From Clostridia bacterium (GTDB lineage: Bacteria > Bacillota > Clostridia > Acetivibrionales > JAFADI01), in contig JAOAAU010000024.1 in assembly GCA_026418695.1 (NCBI GenBank), positions 1-46,317 on the forward strand: DNA of 46,317 nucleotides, given 5' to 3'. The position numbers and the translations under genes were made by a program. Every line of letters begins with the position of its first letter. Position 1 is the first letter of the stretch. Shown here piece by piece: positions 23,481-31,779 of this stretch. The notes below the pieces were generated by a model, which searched no databases, had not been told where the DNA came from, and was given only the letters and a program-made list of their open reading frames with translations.

Positions 23481-26400
23481 TTGAACGAAAAGTTGTTATT
23501 TCTTGAAAAAGATCGAATGGCATCCATTTTAGACAACATCGGTGATGGCGTCATCACTACGGACACTCGTGGGAAGATAGACTCTATCAATGTATCGGCA
23601 GAACGACTTACCGGCTGGACGCAGGAAGCGGCAGCGGGTAAGCGCTTTGAAGAGGTATTATCTATTATTGATATAAATGGCGGAGAACCTATAGACAGCC
23701 CGATAGCGGAGGTAATGAAGACCGGGTGTGTTGTTGGGTTGAAAAACCATTCTGCGTTTGTTGCAAAAGACGGAAACAAGTATTATATTTCTGCGAGCTG
23801 TTCACCGATAACGGATACTGCCGGAACTATCACAGGGGTATTCGTTGTGTTAAAGGACATTACCGGGCAAAAAAACCGTGAAGATGAGATTATCCGGACT
23901 AAAGAGTCTTGTCTTAAAATGATGGAAAGCTTTCCAACTCCGGTTTGGCGTTCAGACTGTAACGGAAAGTGTAACTATCTGAACAAGGGGTGGCTTGATT
24001 TTACGGGGATGAATTTGAAAGAAGCCCTGGGAATTAAATGGTTGGAGGCAGTCCATCCGGAGGACAGGGAGAGATGCGGCCGGATTTCTTCAGACGCAAT
24101 CAACAGAAGAGCACCCTTTGAAATGGAACATCGTATGAAGCGGTTTGATGGGGAATATCGTTGGGTGGTAAGTCTTGGGGCGCCTTACTACGATCATGAA
24201 AAACAGTTTGCGGGCTATATTGGTACGGTTTATGACATTACCGGGAGAAAAATAGCGGAAGATGGGTTGAGCAGATATAAAATATTATCTGAGAGTACTC
24301 GGGATATCATTCATTTTGTTGATCTTGATGGAAGAATCCTCGATGTAAATGAAGCGACGCTAAAGGCATACGGATATACGAAGGATGAAATGCTTTCTAT
24401 GAACATCTCTCAATTAAGGGCTGAAGGGTCAATCACTCAAGAATTTCTTGATAAAATTAATCATGAGGGTGTATTCTATGAAACCCTGCATTACAGAAGG
24501 GATGGAAGTACTTTCCCGGTAGAAATCAGCTCTCAAGGGGCTGAGGTCGGAGGTAAAAGAGTCCTTGTAAGTATTATCAGGGATATCACAGAGCGGAAAG
24601 AAATTGAACACGCTTTACGGGAAAGTGAGCAGAAATACCGGTCTCTTTTCAATGTGGCTACGGACGGGATCTATCTGCATGAAATCCTTAATGATGATAA
24701 TTATTTCAGCAGAATCGTGGAAGTCAACGATATTACCTGCAAACGGTTAGGATATACGAGGGAGGAATTGTTGAACCTGCATATAACCCAGGTCAATAAA
24801 AGTGATGACAAGGAATTTTATAGAAAGGTATTCAATGAAATCATTACCAAAGGACAATATACTTTTGATAATATTCATGTTACAAAGGACGGCCGGGATA
24901 TTCCGGTTGAAATCAATGCTCACTACTATCAAGCAAATGGAAAGAGGTATATTTTATCCTTGGCTCGTGATATGAGTGAACGAAGGAAAGCGGAATCGGC
25001 CTTGCGTGAAAGCGAGGAAAAATTTCGCCAGCTATTCCATAATTCCACAGATGCCATCTTTGTACAGGAGATCCCGGAGGGAAACATCAACGGAAGACTT
25101 GTGGAAGTCAATGATACGGCTTGCCGTATGTTTGGTTGCAGCAGAGAGGATTTCTTCAATAAGGCACCTGCGGATTTTGACCCTGGAAAAGATTTTGAGC
25201 AGCTAAGAAATCTTATGCAGAACCTGTTCAAACAAGGGCATGTTACTTTTGAAAGAACCGGTCAGACCTCGGATGGCAGAAAAATTGATTTAGAAATTAA
25301 TGCTCATGTTTTTAATCTTAAAAATAAACAGATGATGATCGAAATTGCCAGGGATATTACAGAGAGAAAAAAAGCAGAGGAAAAAATCAGGAAAAGCCAG
25401 GAAAAGTACCATTCTCTTTTTATGAATATGTTTAGCAGCTTTACGTATAACAAAGCAATCCTGGACGAAAGCGGAAAGCTTGTAGACTTTGAATATATGG
25501 AAGTGAATAATGCTTTTGCTGAAAGCATTGGCTTAAAGAGAGAGGATATTATCGGAAAGCGGTTTACGGACCTTTATCCGCAATACAAAAATTCAGATGC
25601 CAAAATTTTTGAGATCTTTTCAAGAGCAGCTATTCATGGAGAAAAAGTCTTCATTGAGAGCTATTTCTCGGAAATACTGGGAAGATGGTACAATATGGCT
25701 GTTTATAGTCCGGAAAAATATTACTTTGCCACTATTTCATCAGATATCCATGATAGAAAAACGGCGCAGGAAGAACTGGAACGTGCCATAGAGCAAGCGG
25801 AGATAGCAAATAAGGCCAAGAGTGAGTTTCTTGCCAACATGAGTCATGAGATCCGTACACCCATCAATGGAATTGTGGGGATGATTGATTTGACCATGCT
25901 TACTGAATTAACCTATGAACAAAGGGATAACCTTTTAACAGCCAAGAGTTGTGCCAACTCACTAATGAAAATCATCAATGATATTTTAGACTTCAGTAAG
26001 ATGGAAGCGGGAAAACTTCAGATTGATCATATCAATTTTGAGATCAAAGCCCTGGTGGAGGAAGTATTCAAAACCCACACTCCTTATGCCAACGAAAAGG
26101 GACTGGAACTCAACTATTCTTTTTCTTCCAATATTCCGCAGCTCCTTACCGGGGATCCCAGCAGGCTCAAACAGATTCTTAATAACCTGATAGGAAACGC
26201 AGTAAAATTTACTGAGCAGGGAGAAGTAAATATTTCTGTGAAAAGAGATAGAGTCACAGAGGAAAGCATAGAACTGAAGTTTGCTGTATCCGATACGGGA
26301 ATAGGCATCAGTGAGGAGGAAAAGGAGAGGCTCTTCAAGACCTTCAGCCAGGTGGACGGATCGATTACAAGACGATTCGGCGGATCCGGTCTGGGACTGG

Positions 26401-27272
26401 CGATATCAAAACAGCTGGTAGAAATGATGGATGGCCGGATGTGGGTAGAAAGTGAAAAGGGGAAAGGCAGCGCTTTCTACTTTACGATAAAATTCAAGAC
26501 GGAGGGAAACAAACGGGAAGCAGTTGTTCCCCAAAGTGTTGAAAACATAGCTTCTCGTGAAGCCAATATTTTGCTGGTGGAGGACAACGGCGTAAACCAG
26601 GCAGTGATCACCCGGATGCTTACGAAAGAAGGCTATCGGGTCGATGTGGCCAATGATGGATTAGAAGCGCTGAAACTTCATTCGGAGAGGGAGTATGATT
26701 TGATCCTGATGGATATACAGATGCCCAATATGGATGGGGTGGAAGCTACAAAAAGGATCCGGGAAAAGGAAGGACCTACAAAGCATACAGCAATTATTGC
26801 TTTGACGGCTTATGCACTTCAAGGAGACAGGGAGAGGTTCCTGAGTGCAGGGATGGATGAATATCTAGCGAAACCTGTAAACTTTGAGGAATTATACAAG
26901 ATTATTGAGAAAACTACTGAAAAAAAAGTCAATAATTTACCTGTAAGTGGTTTCAAGGTGGATGATGAAGGGAATATTCTTCTGGTTGAAACTAAAAAGA
27001 CCGGAGTCCGGTATCAACTAAACGATATCGTATCAATGATAGAAGCGAATATCGGAAGACTTACGGAACATCTTGGTAATAGTAACTTACAGCAAGCGGA
27101 AAAGAACGCCCATGAATTGAGGGAACTCTGCGAAAGCGCTGGCGAAGATGAGCTGAAAGCTTTGGCCTTTCAAATTGAATTGACTTGCAGAAGAAACAGC
27201 TCGAGTCAAGCAATCAGGTATACAAAAGTGTTTGAACAGGAATTTAAAAAAATAATGGATTCGAATTTCTAA
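23481..27272 (+). CDS. Six-PAS hybrid sensor histidine kinase with receiver and HPt-like tail
   Basis: The 1263-residue protein has no membrane helix. Six PAS/PAC units follow each other at about 10-130, 135-262, 265-380, 385-510, 515-640 and 645-770, most ending in DITxRK-type PAC motifs. A HisKA domain has His789 (NMSHEIRTPING); the ATPase has NNLIGNAVKF, DTGIGIS and GGSGLGL. A receiver has Asp1078 (LILMDIQMPNMDG) and Lys in YLAKPV. The last 85 residues are helical with H1211 in NAHELRELCESAG, resembling a diverged HPt. TTG 23481 has the AGGTGAGG ribosome binding site. It is a cytoplasmic multi-input sensor; cofactors cannot be told from sequence. It probably relays to the receiver proteins encoded downstream. 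Confidence 0.9.
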   Translation: MNEKLLFLEKDRMASILDNIGDGVITTDTRGKIDSINVSAERLTGWTQEAAAGKRFEEVLSIIDINGGEPIDSPIAEVMKTGCVVGLKNHSAFVAKDGNKYYISASCSPITDTAGTITGVFVVLKDITGQKNREDEIIRTKESCLKMMESFPTPVWRSDCNGKCNYLNKGWLDFTGMNLKEALGIKWLEAVHPEDRERCGRISSDAINRRAPFEMEHRMKRFDGEYRWVVSLGAPYYDHEKQFAGYIGTVYDITGRKIAEDGLSRYKILSESTRDIIHFVDLDGRILDVNEATLKAYGYTKDEMLSMNISQLRAEGSITQEFLDKINHEGVFYETLHYRRDGSTFPVEISSQGAEVGGKRVLVSIIRDITERKEIEHALRESEQKYRSLFNVATDGIYLHEILNDDNYFSRIVEVNDITCKRLGYTREELLNLHITQVNKSDDKEFYRKVFNEIITKGQYTFDNIHVTKDGRDIPVEINAHYYQANGKRYILSLARDMSERRKAESALRESEEKFRQLFHNSTDAIFVQEIPEGNINGRLVEVNDTACRMFGCSREDFFNKAPADFDPGKDFEQLRNLMQNLFKQGHVTFERTGQTSDGRKIDLEINAHVFNLKNKQMMIEIARDITERKKAEEKIRKSQEKYHSLFMNMFSSFTYNKAILDESGKLVDFEYMEVNNAFAESIGLKREDIIGKRFTDLYPQYKNSDAKIFEIFSRAAIHGEKVFIESYFSEILGRWYNMAVYSPEKYYFATISSDIHDRKTAQEELERAIEQAEIANKAKSEFLANMSHEIRTPINGIVGMIDLTMLTELTYEQRDNLLTAKSCANSLMKIINDILDFSKMEAGKLQIDHINFEIKALVEEVFKTHTPYANEKGLELNYSFSSNIPQLLTGDPSRLKQILNNLIGNAVKFTEQGEVNISVKRDRVTEESIELKFAVSDTGIGISEEEKERLFKTFSQVDGSITRRFGGSGLGLAISKQLVEMMDGRMWVESEKGKGSAFYFTIKFKTEGNKREAVVPQSVENIASREANILLVEDNGVNQAVITRMLTKEGYRVDVANDGLEALKLHSEREYDLILMDIQMPNMDGVEATKRIREKEGPTKHTAIIALTAYALQGDRERFLSAGMDEYLAKPVNFEELYKIIEKTTEKKVNNLPVSGFKVDDEGNILLVETKKTGVRYQLNDIVSMIEANIGRLTEHLGNSNLQQAEKNAHELRELCESAGEDELKALAFQIELTCRRNSSSQAIRYTKVFEQEFKKIMDSNF

Positions 27273-27281
27273 GGAAAGGGA

Positions 27282-27701
27282 ATGGATGCGATGAAGATTC
27301 TAATTGTTGAAGATGATATGACCAGCAGAAAATTCCTTCAGAAGCTTTTAGCCCAATATGGGGAGTGCGATATGGTAGTGGATGGTCTGGAAGCGTTGGA
27401 TGCATTTCTTTTCTCTTTAAAAGAAAACCATCCGTATGATCTTGTCTGTTTGGATGTGATGATGCCGAAGGTAGACGGGATCAAGGTATTGAAGGCAATA
27501 CGGGACCTGGAAACCCAGAAGGGAATTCTGCCCCGGAAGCGTGTAAAAGTGATCATGACAACGGCACTTACAGGGACGGACTATGTACAAAGCGCTTTCG
27601 AATTGGGGTGTGAGGCTTTTGCTTCAAAACCGATAGATACGAAGAAGTTTCTTGAAGTTATGGGAAGGCTGGGTTTTACCAAAGTCAATGAGTCATTATA
27701 A
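27282..27701 (+). CDS. Single-domain response regulator (CheY-like)
   Basis: The 139-residue protein is a lone receiver: ILIVEDDMTSRKFLQKLL, phospho-acceptor D58 in LVCLDVMMPKVDGIKVL, VIMTTALT and ASKPID. Start is ATG 27282 or 27291, both after AAGGAAAGGG. It lies nine bases after the hybrid kinase and is its likely partner. It may also be the CheY of this pathway, since no other CheY is encoded next to cheA. Confidence 0.92.
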   Translation: MDAMKILIVEDDMTSRKFLQKLLAQYGECDMVVDGLEALDAFLFSLKENHPYDLVCLDVMMPKVDGIKVLKAIRDLETQKGILPRKRVKVIMTTALTGTDYVQSAFELGCEAFASKPIDTKKFLEVMGRLGFTKVNESL

Positions 27702-27721
27702 TACGATAGAGGACATGCTTT

Positions 27722-27817
27722 ATGTGCCATGGAAGTAATCAAATGCGCATGGAGGCCATGGAAATTGGGACACGGGATACAAAGCTGGTCATGCTCAGTA
27801 TGGGAGACTGCAAATGA
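27722..27817 (+). CDS. Possible 31-residue ORF upstream of the REC-HPt gene
   Basis: ATG 27722 follows an AGAGGA sequence with eight-base spacing, and the frame runs 31 codons (MCHGSNQMRMEAMEIGTRDT then KLVMLSMGDCK), ending in an ATGA overlap with the following gene. The arrangement resembles a translationally coupled leader ORF. No family was recognised, and it could be a remnant. Confidence 0.3.
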   Translation: MCHGSNQMRMEAMEIGTRDTKLVMLSMGDCK

Positions 27818-28605
27818 ATAAAAAAGTTTTGATTATTGACGATATGCCTTTTAATATACGATTGTTAAAACAAATATTGGAAGATGAAGGCTATGTTGTT
27901 TACTCGATAAGCAATGTGGGGCAGGGGATTGTGAGCGCTGTTTGTGAGATTATGCCTTCTGTGATTATTCTCGATATTATGATGCCCGAAATAAGCGGCT
28001 ATGACATCTGTCAACAAATTAAAAAGCACACGATGCTAGATTCCATCCCTGTGATTATGCTTTCTGCAATGGCGGATGAGAATAGTATGAAGCTGGCGTT
28101 TGAGGCAGGAGCCTGTGATTACATCAGCAAGCCCTTTGAAGAGGAACAGGTCCTTACTAAAGTTCAGTCCGCTTTAAAAATACAAAAGCGTGAAAGCTAC
28201 CTAGAGATTTTAACAGATGCAAGCTCAAAAAAAGGTATCCATGGTCCTGAGAATGACCCGGAAGAATATGAATTTAAAGCAGAAAGAGTCTATGAAAGAG
28301 TCAGTGGTGACCGTGAGTTTTTCAAACAGACCATTGACACCTTTGAAGAGAGTACAACGGGGCTGCTGGCGGAAATAAAAACCGGCATTGAAAGTGGAGA
28401 TCATCAAGTTTTGACACAGGCTGTACATGCTATGAAAAGCATGATCATGTATTTTAATGCAAATAAGGCAGAAAGAATTCTTGAGGCTTTAAGCTCACAA
28501 ATAAAGTCCGGAAGTTTTCATAAATCGGAGGAGTTACGTGATGCACTGCAGCAGGAAATCTCCGAAATGGTTTTAACTTTGAGGAGATATTTGGAAAACA
28601 AGTAG
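27814..28605 (+). CDS. Receiver-HPt protein
   Basis: The 263-residue protein has a receiver (residues 1-120; D55 in IILDIMMPEISGYD, K106 in ISKPF) followed by a helical HPt domain whose likely phospho-acceptor is His205 in AVHAMKSMIMYF. The usual G after K (AHxLKG) is replaced by S, as in some diverged HPt domains. A stand-alone REC-HPt can shuttle phosphoryl groups between a hybrid kinase and a final receiver. It fits as the relay from the six-PAS kinase to the LuxR-type regulator encoded 33 bases downstream. Confidence 0.88.
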   Translation: MNKKVLIIDDMPFNIRLLKQILEDEGYVVYSISNVGQGIVSAVCEIMPSVIILDIMMPEISGYDICQQIKKHTMLDSIPVIMLSAMADENSMKLAFEAGACDYISKPFEEEQVLTKVQSALKIQKRESYLEILTDASSKKGIHGPENDPEEYEFKAERVYERVSGDREFFKQTIDTFEESTTGLLAEIKTGIESGDHQVLTQAVHAMKSMIMYFNANKAERILEALSSQIKSGSFHKSEELRDALQQEISEMVLTLRRYLENK

Positions 28606-28638
28606 GAGCAGCGTCGCCAGAAGGGATGTTTTTATAGA

Positions 28639-29292
28639 ATGAAGATACTGATAACAGACGACCAAAAGCTTTTAAGAGATTGTTTGAAGCATGCAATAGA
28701 AAATAACAGCGATTTCGAGGTTGTAGCCTGTGCTGAAAACGGCGAAGAAGCGGTACAGTTCTGCAGACAGCATGCTCCGGATCTGGTGTTGATGGATATC
28801 ATGATGCCGGTTTGTGATGGCATAGAGGCAACAAAACAGATCAAAGCCTTGGATAAGAATATAAAAGTCTTAATGCTTACCACTTCACAAAGCAATGAGG
28901 ATGTTGAAACGGCAATCAGAAATGGCGCCGATGGGTATGTCCTTAAAAGTATAGGCTCGGAGGAATTGATTCTTGCAGTCAAAAGTGTATATTCAGGGCT
29001 GGATATTATTCATAAGGATGTTTACAAGGCGGCTACAAGAAATATCAAATCCGATGGGCAGAAGGATACCAGCCAGAGTATCAAGGTGAATGATGTTTCC
29101 GTAGTGTTGTCTCCAAGAGATATTAAAATCATTCAGTGCATTATTGATGGGAAGGATACGGCTGAGATTGCAAAAGAACTGTTTCTTACAGAGGGGCGGG
29201 TTCGCAATATCATTACAGAAATGATTTCCAAGCTCTCCCTCAAAGACCGTGCCCAGTTGGTTGCTTTTGCGTTTAAAAACAACTTGGTTTAG
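28639..29292 (+). CDS. NarL/LuxR-family response regulator
   Basis: The 217-residue protein has an N-terminal receiver with D53 (LVLMDIMMPVCDGIEA), TTSQSN and VLKS (Lys), then a LuxR-type helix-turn-helix at about 150-212: LSPRDIKIIQCIIDGKDTAE followed by IAKELFLTEGRVRNIITEMISKL. It is the only DNA-binding response regulator in the island and the probable transcriptional output. The targets are unknown. The gene ends the unit; about 400 bases of non-coding DNA follow. Confidence 0.92.
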   Translation: MKILITDDQKLLRDCLKHAIENNSDFEVVACAENGEEAVQFCRQHAPDLVLMDIMMPVCDGIEATKQIKALDKNIKVLMLTTSQSNEDVETAIRNGADGYVLKSIGSEELILAVKSVYSGLDIIHKDVYKAATRNIKSDGQKDTSQSIKVNDVSVVLSPRDIKIIQCIIDGKDTAEIAKELFLTEGRVRNIITEMISKLSLKDRAQLVAFAFKNNLV

Positions 29293-29695
29293 CGTTTATA
29301 AGGATCGTTTTGCCATTCTTTTATAGTGTCAAATAAACAATTCACTGTCCATGTGAAAAAAACACGATGTAAGGATTTTTACAGTTAGATTTTCACAGGA
29401 AAAACGTTCTTTTCTCTGTATAACAAAAAGGTAGAAAAATGTAGAATTAGATCATAGAAGATTGTATCTATTGGGTTACAGTAAAACTCCATTTCATACT
29501 GAACGCAAAAAAATTTTATATCTTCAATTTTGCGTTTCAATTGCTTTATCTTACGCCGCGATTATCAATCCTTTGCGGCGAAGCATGATTGAGGCTGAAA
29601 TTATAGGGTTTCACTCGGTATTCTCTCGAAAAACAAAGTAATGAATGCAGCTTGATTCGATAAAAATTAATAAAACATGAGGGAGAACGGTTTAG
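29293..29695. other. Intergenic region before the second mcp
   Basis: This 403-base AT-rich gap contains a small GC-rich inverted repeat, CGCCGC (29554-29559) with GCGGCG (29575-29580), without a T-run. A CGATAA at 29658-29663 resembles the -10 core of sigma-D motility promoters, but the -35 match is poor. No coding frame or riboswitch was recognised. A new transcription unit probably starts here. Confidence 0.45.
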
Positions 29696-31384
29696 ATGAA
29701 AATAAAATTGAAAGCAAAGCTGATTGTATTTTTTGTTTCTTTGTTATTGGTTTTTGGGGCATCCATACTTATCACTACCCATATTCAGATTACGAAGTTG
29801 GCAAAACAAAGCTTGATGGACAAGTTATGGGCAGATTCAAAGCTGGGCTACAGCCTGATGAATGAAAAATATAAAGGGGACTGGTCGGTGAAGGAAGGAA
29901 AGCTGTATAAGGGCGATCAGGTTCTCAATGAAGACTTTTCTATAGTAGACGAAATTTCAAAGCAGACGGAATCCTATGCGACTCTGTTTCTCAATGACAC
30001 AAGAATTTCTACCAGCGTGCGGAAGGAAGACGGAAGCAGGGCTGTGGGTACAAAAGCGTCTCCAGAAGTAGTCAAAGCAGTGTTGAAAGATGGGAAAGAG
30101 TATAACGGAGAGGTTACAATCCTTAACGAAAAATATGAAGCTTTATACACCCCGGTGAAAGATAGTAGTGGCCACATCATCGGAATCTGGTTTGTTGGTT
30201 CGAAGAAATCGGATTTGACAGCACAAATATGGAACCTTGAAGTACTGATCATCGTTATCTCAATGGGAATGCTGGCTTTAGGTCTTATTGCCTTGAACAT
30301 ATTTGTCAATTCCATTGTTAAGAATGTTAAAAAGATTCTTGCAGGGTTAAAAACAATTGCCTCCGGCGATTTTAGAATAAAAACAGTGGTAGAAAGCCGG
30401 GATGAGATCGGTGAAATCGCAGACAATGTCAATGCGATGGTGGAAAGTGTCGGGCGATTGGTAAAAGGGATCAAGAAAACCAGTCTTATTGTGGTTGAAT
30501 CTTCTGAACAAATCACGGTTTCCACGGAAGAGGTAAGCAAAGTATCGGAGCAAGTGGCAACTGCAATATCTGAAGTTGCAAAAGGCGCGACAGAGCAAGC
30601 GATATCTATCGAGGACGGAAATCAAAAAATAGTGGCTATTGTAACCGGATTGCAGCAAATCGCTATAGATATGAAAGCGTCGGAAAAGTTGGTTTCAGAC
30701 GCCAGAAATAATGTTGAAGCGGGTGAAAGGTCGGTCCGGTATCAAGAACAGAAGATGAATGATAACAAAGCGGTTTCGGGGAATGTTGCAAGAGCCATTG
30801 GAGAGCTTGCCAACCAGTCTGATGAAATCGGGATGATTTTGGATGTGATCAAAGGCATATCGGATCAAACCAATCTGTTAGCATTAAATGCAGCCATTGA
30901 GGCGGCAAGAGCTGGAGAACAGGGGAAGGGTTTTGCGGTTGTTGCCGAAGAAATCCGGAAGCTCGCAGAGCAATCCAGTTCGTCTGTGAAGAGAATCAGT
31001 GACATCATTAAAGAGGTTCAATCAGGGGTACGACAGAGTGTTTCTGAAATGGATGCGGCTGAAAGGGTAATGGAAGAGCAGATTTTGGCATTAAGAGGAA
31101 CGATCAGCGCTTTTAATGAAATATCCTCAGCAGTATCCAATATTGCCGAGAATATCCGAAATGTCACAAAAGACTCAACAACTTTAAGTGAAAATGCAAT
31201 GCAGGCAGGAGACGCTATAAGCAGCATCGCCGGCGTTTCAGAGGAGACAGCAGCGGCATCGGAGGAAGTGTCCGCGTCTACAGAGGAACAAACTTCAATC
31301 ATCCACCAGATTGCTGATTCGGCAGGGCAATTGTCAAAGCTTGCAAGGGAGCTTCAAAACAGTGTTGAGAAATTCAGTGTATAG
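29696..31384 (+). CDS. Methyl-accepting chemotaxis protein with single-Cache sensor domain
   Basis: The 562-residue receptor has TM1 at about 8-28, an extracellular Cache-like domain (about 30-180) with [35 protein letters not shown] and [20 protein letters not shown] (sCache_3 type), TM2 at about 183-205, HAMP, and the signalling domain with tip [41 protein letters not shown]. The strong GAGGGAG ribosome binding site supports ATG 29696. Cache domains of this type bind small carboxylates. It would feed the CheA/CheW of the same island. Confidence 0.93.
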   Translation: MKIKLKAKLIVFFVSLLLVFGASILITTHIQITKLAKQSLMDKLWADSKLGYSLMNEKYKGDWSVKEGKLYKGDQVLNEDFSIVDEISKQTESYATLFLNDTRISTSVRKEDGSRAVGTKASPEVVKAVLKDGKEYNGEVTILNEKYEALYTPVKDSSGHIIGIWFVGSKKSDLTAQIWNLEVLIIVISMGMLALGLIALNIFVNSIVKNVKKILAGLKTIASGDFRIKTVVESRDEIGEIADNVNAMVESVGRLVKGIKKTSLIVVESSEQITVSTEEVSKVSEQVATAISEVAKGATEQAISIEDGNQKIVAIVTGLQQIAIDMKASEKLVSDARNNVEAGERSVRYQEQKMNDNKAVSGNVARAIGELANQSDEIGMILDVIKGISDQTNLLALNAAIEAARAGEQGKGFAVVAEEIRKLAEQSSSSVKRISDIIKEVQSGVRQSVSEMDAAERVMEEQILALRGTISAFNEISSAVSNIAENIRNVTKDSTTLSENAMQAGDAISSIAGVSEETAAASEEVSASTEEQTSIIHQIADSAGQLSKLARELQNSVEKFSV

Positions 31385-31594
31385 ACAATAATTTACCAAT
31401 TCATAATAGAAGTTACTTTGGTATACTTGTTTTACATAAGTTATTTTATTTCATAGTATTTTCTTAATGCTATATATAGCCAGACCAAAAGTCTGGCAAT
31501 GTTTTTTATCTCATTGCTGGTTATTGTGAATAGAAAACAGTTATGTAAACAACACGACATTACAAAAGATTCAATCAGGCAGGTGTTTGAGGTT

Positions 31595-31762
31595 ATGAGC
31601 CAAAAATTAATAGTAGTGGACGATAATCCTCATAATGTAACACTGCTTACGCAAATACTTGAGGATGCCGGATACTCTGTTTTTTCAGCGGAAGACGGAT
31701 TATATGACGCAAAGAAAAAGGGAAGAAACAGGGTAGCGGTATACTGTCAGAATAGGAATTGA
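31595..31762 (+). pseudogene. REC-GGDEF diguanylate cyclase gene reduced to its two ends by an in-frame deletion
   Basis: The 55-codon frame begins as a receiver (MSQKLIVVDDNPHNVTLLTQ, ILEDAGYSVFSAEDG) and switches directly to the C-terminal signature of a GGDEF domain (LYDAKKKGRNRVAVY). The intact REC-GGDEF gene at 36377 ends with LLYTAKRNGRNRVHHI, which shows what was fused. Everything between, including the phospho-acceptor and the GGDEF motif, is missing, so neither domain can work. The join falls at EDG/LYD, where short sequence homology may have allowed the deletion. It ends just before the sensor kinase ATG. Confidence 0.8.
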
Positions 31763-31779
31763 GTATTCGGGTGAACAAT

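Noticed and set aside
29658..29663. Sigma-D-like -10 (CGATAA) before the second mcp
   Set aside because: The expected TAAA at the correct distance is absent, so it is only noted in the intergenic description.
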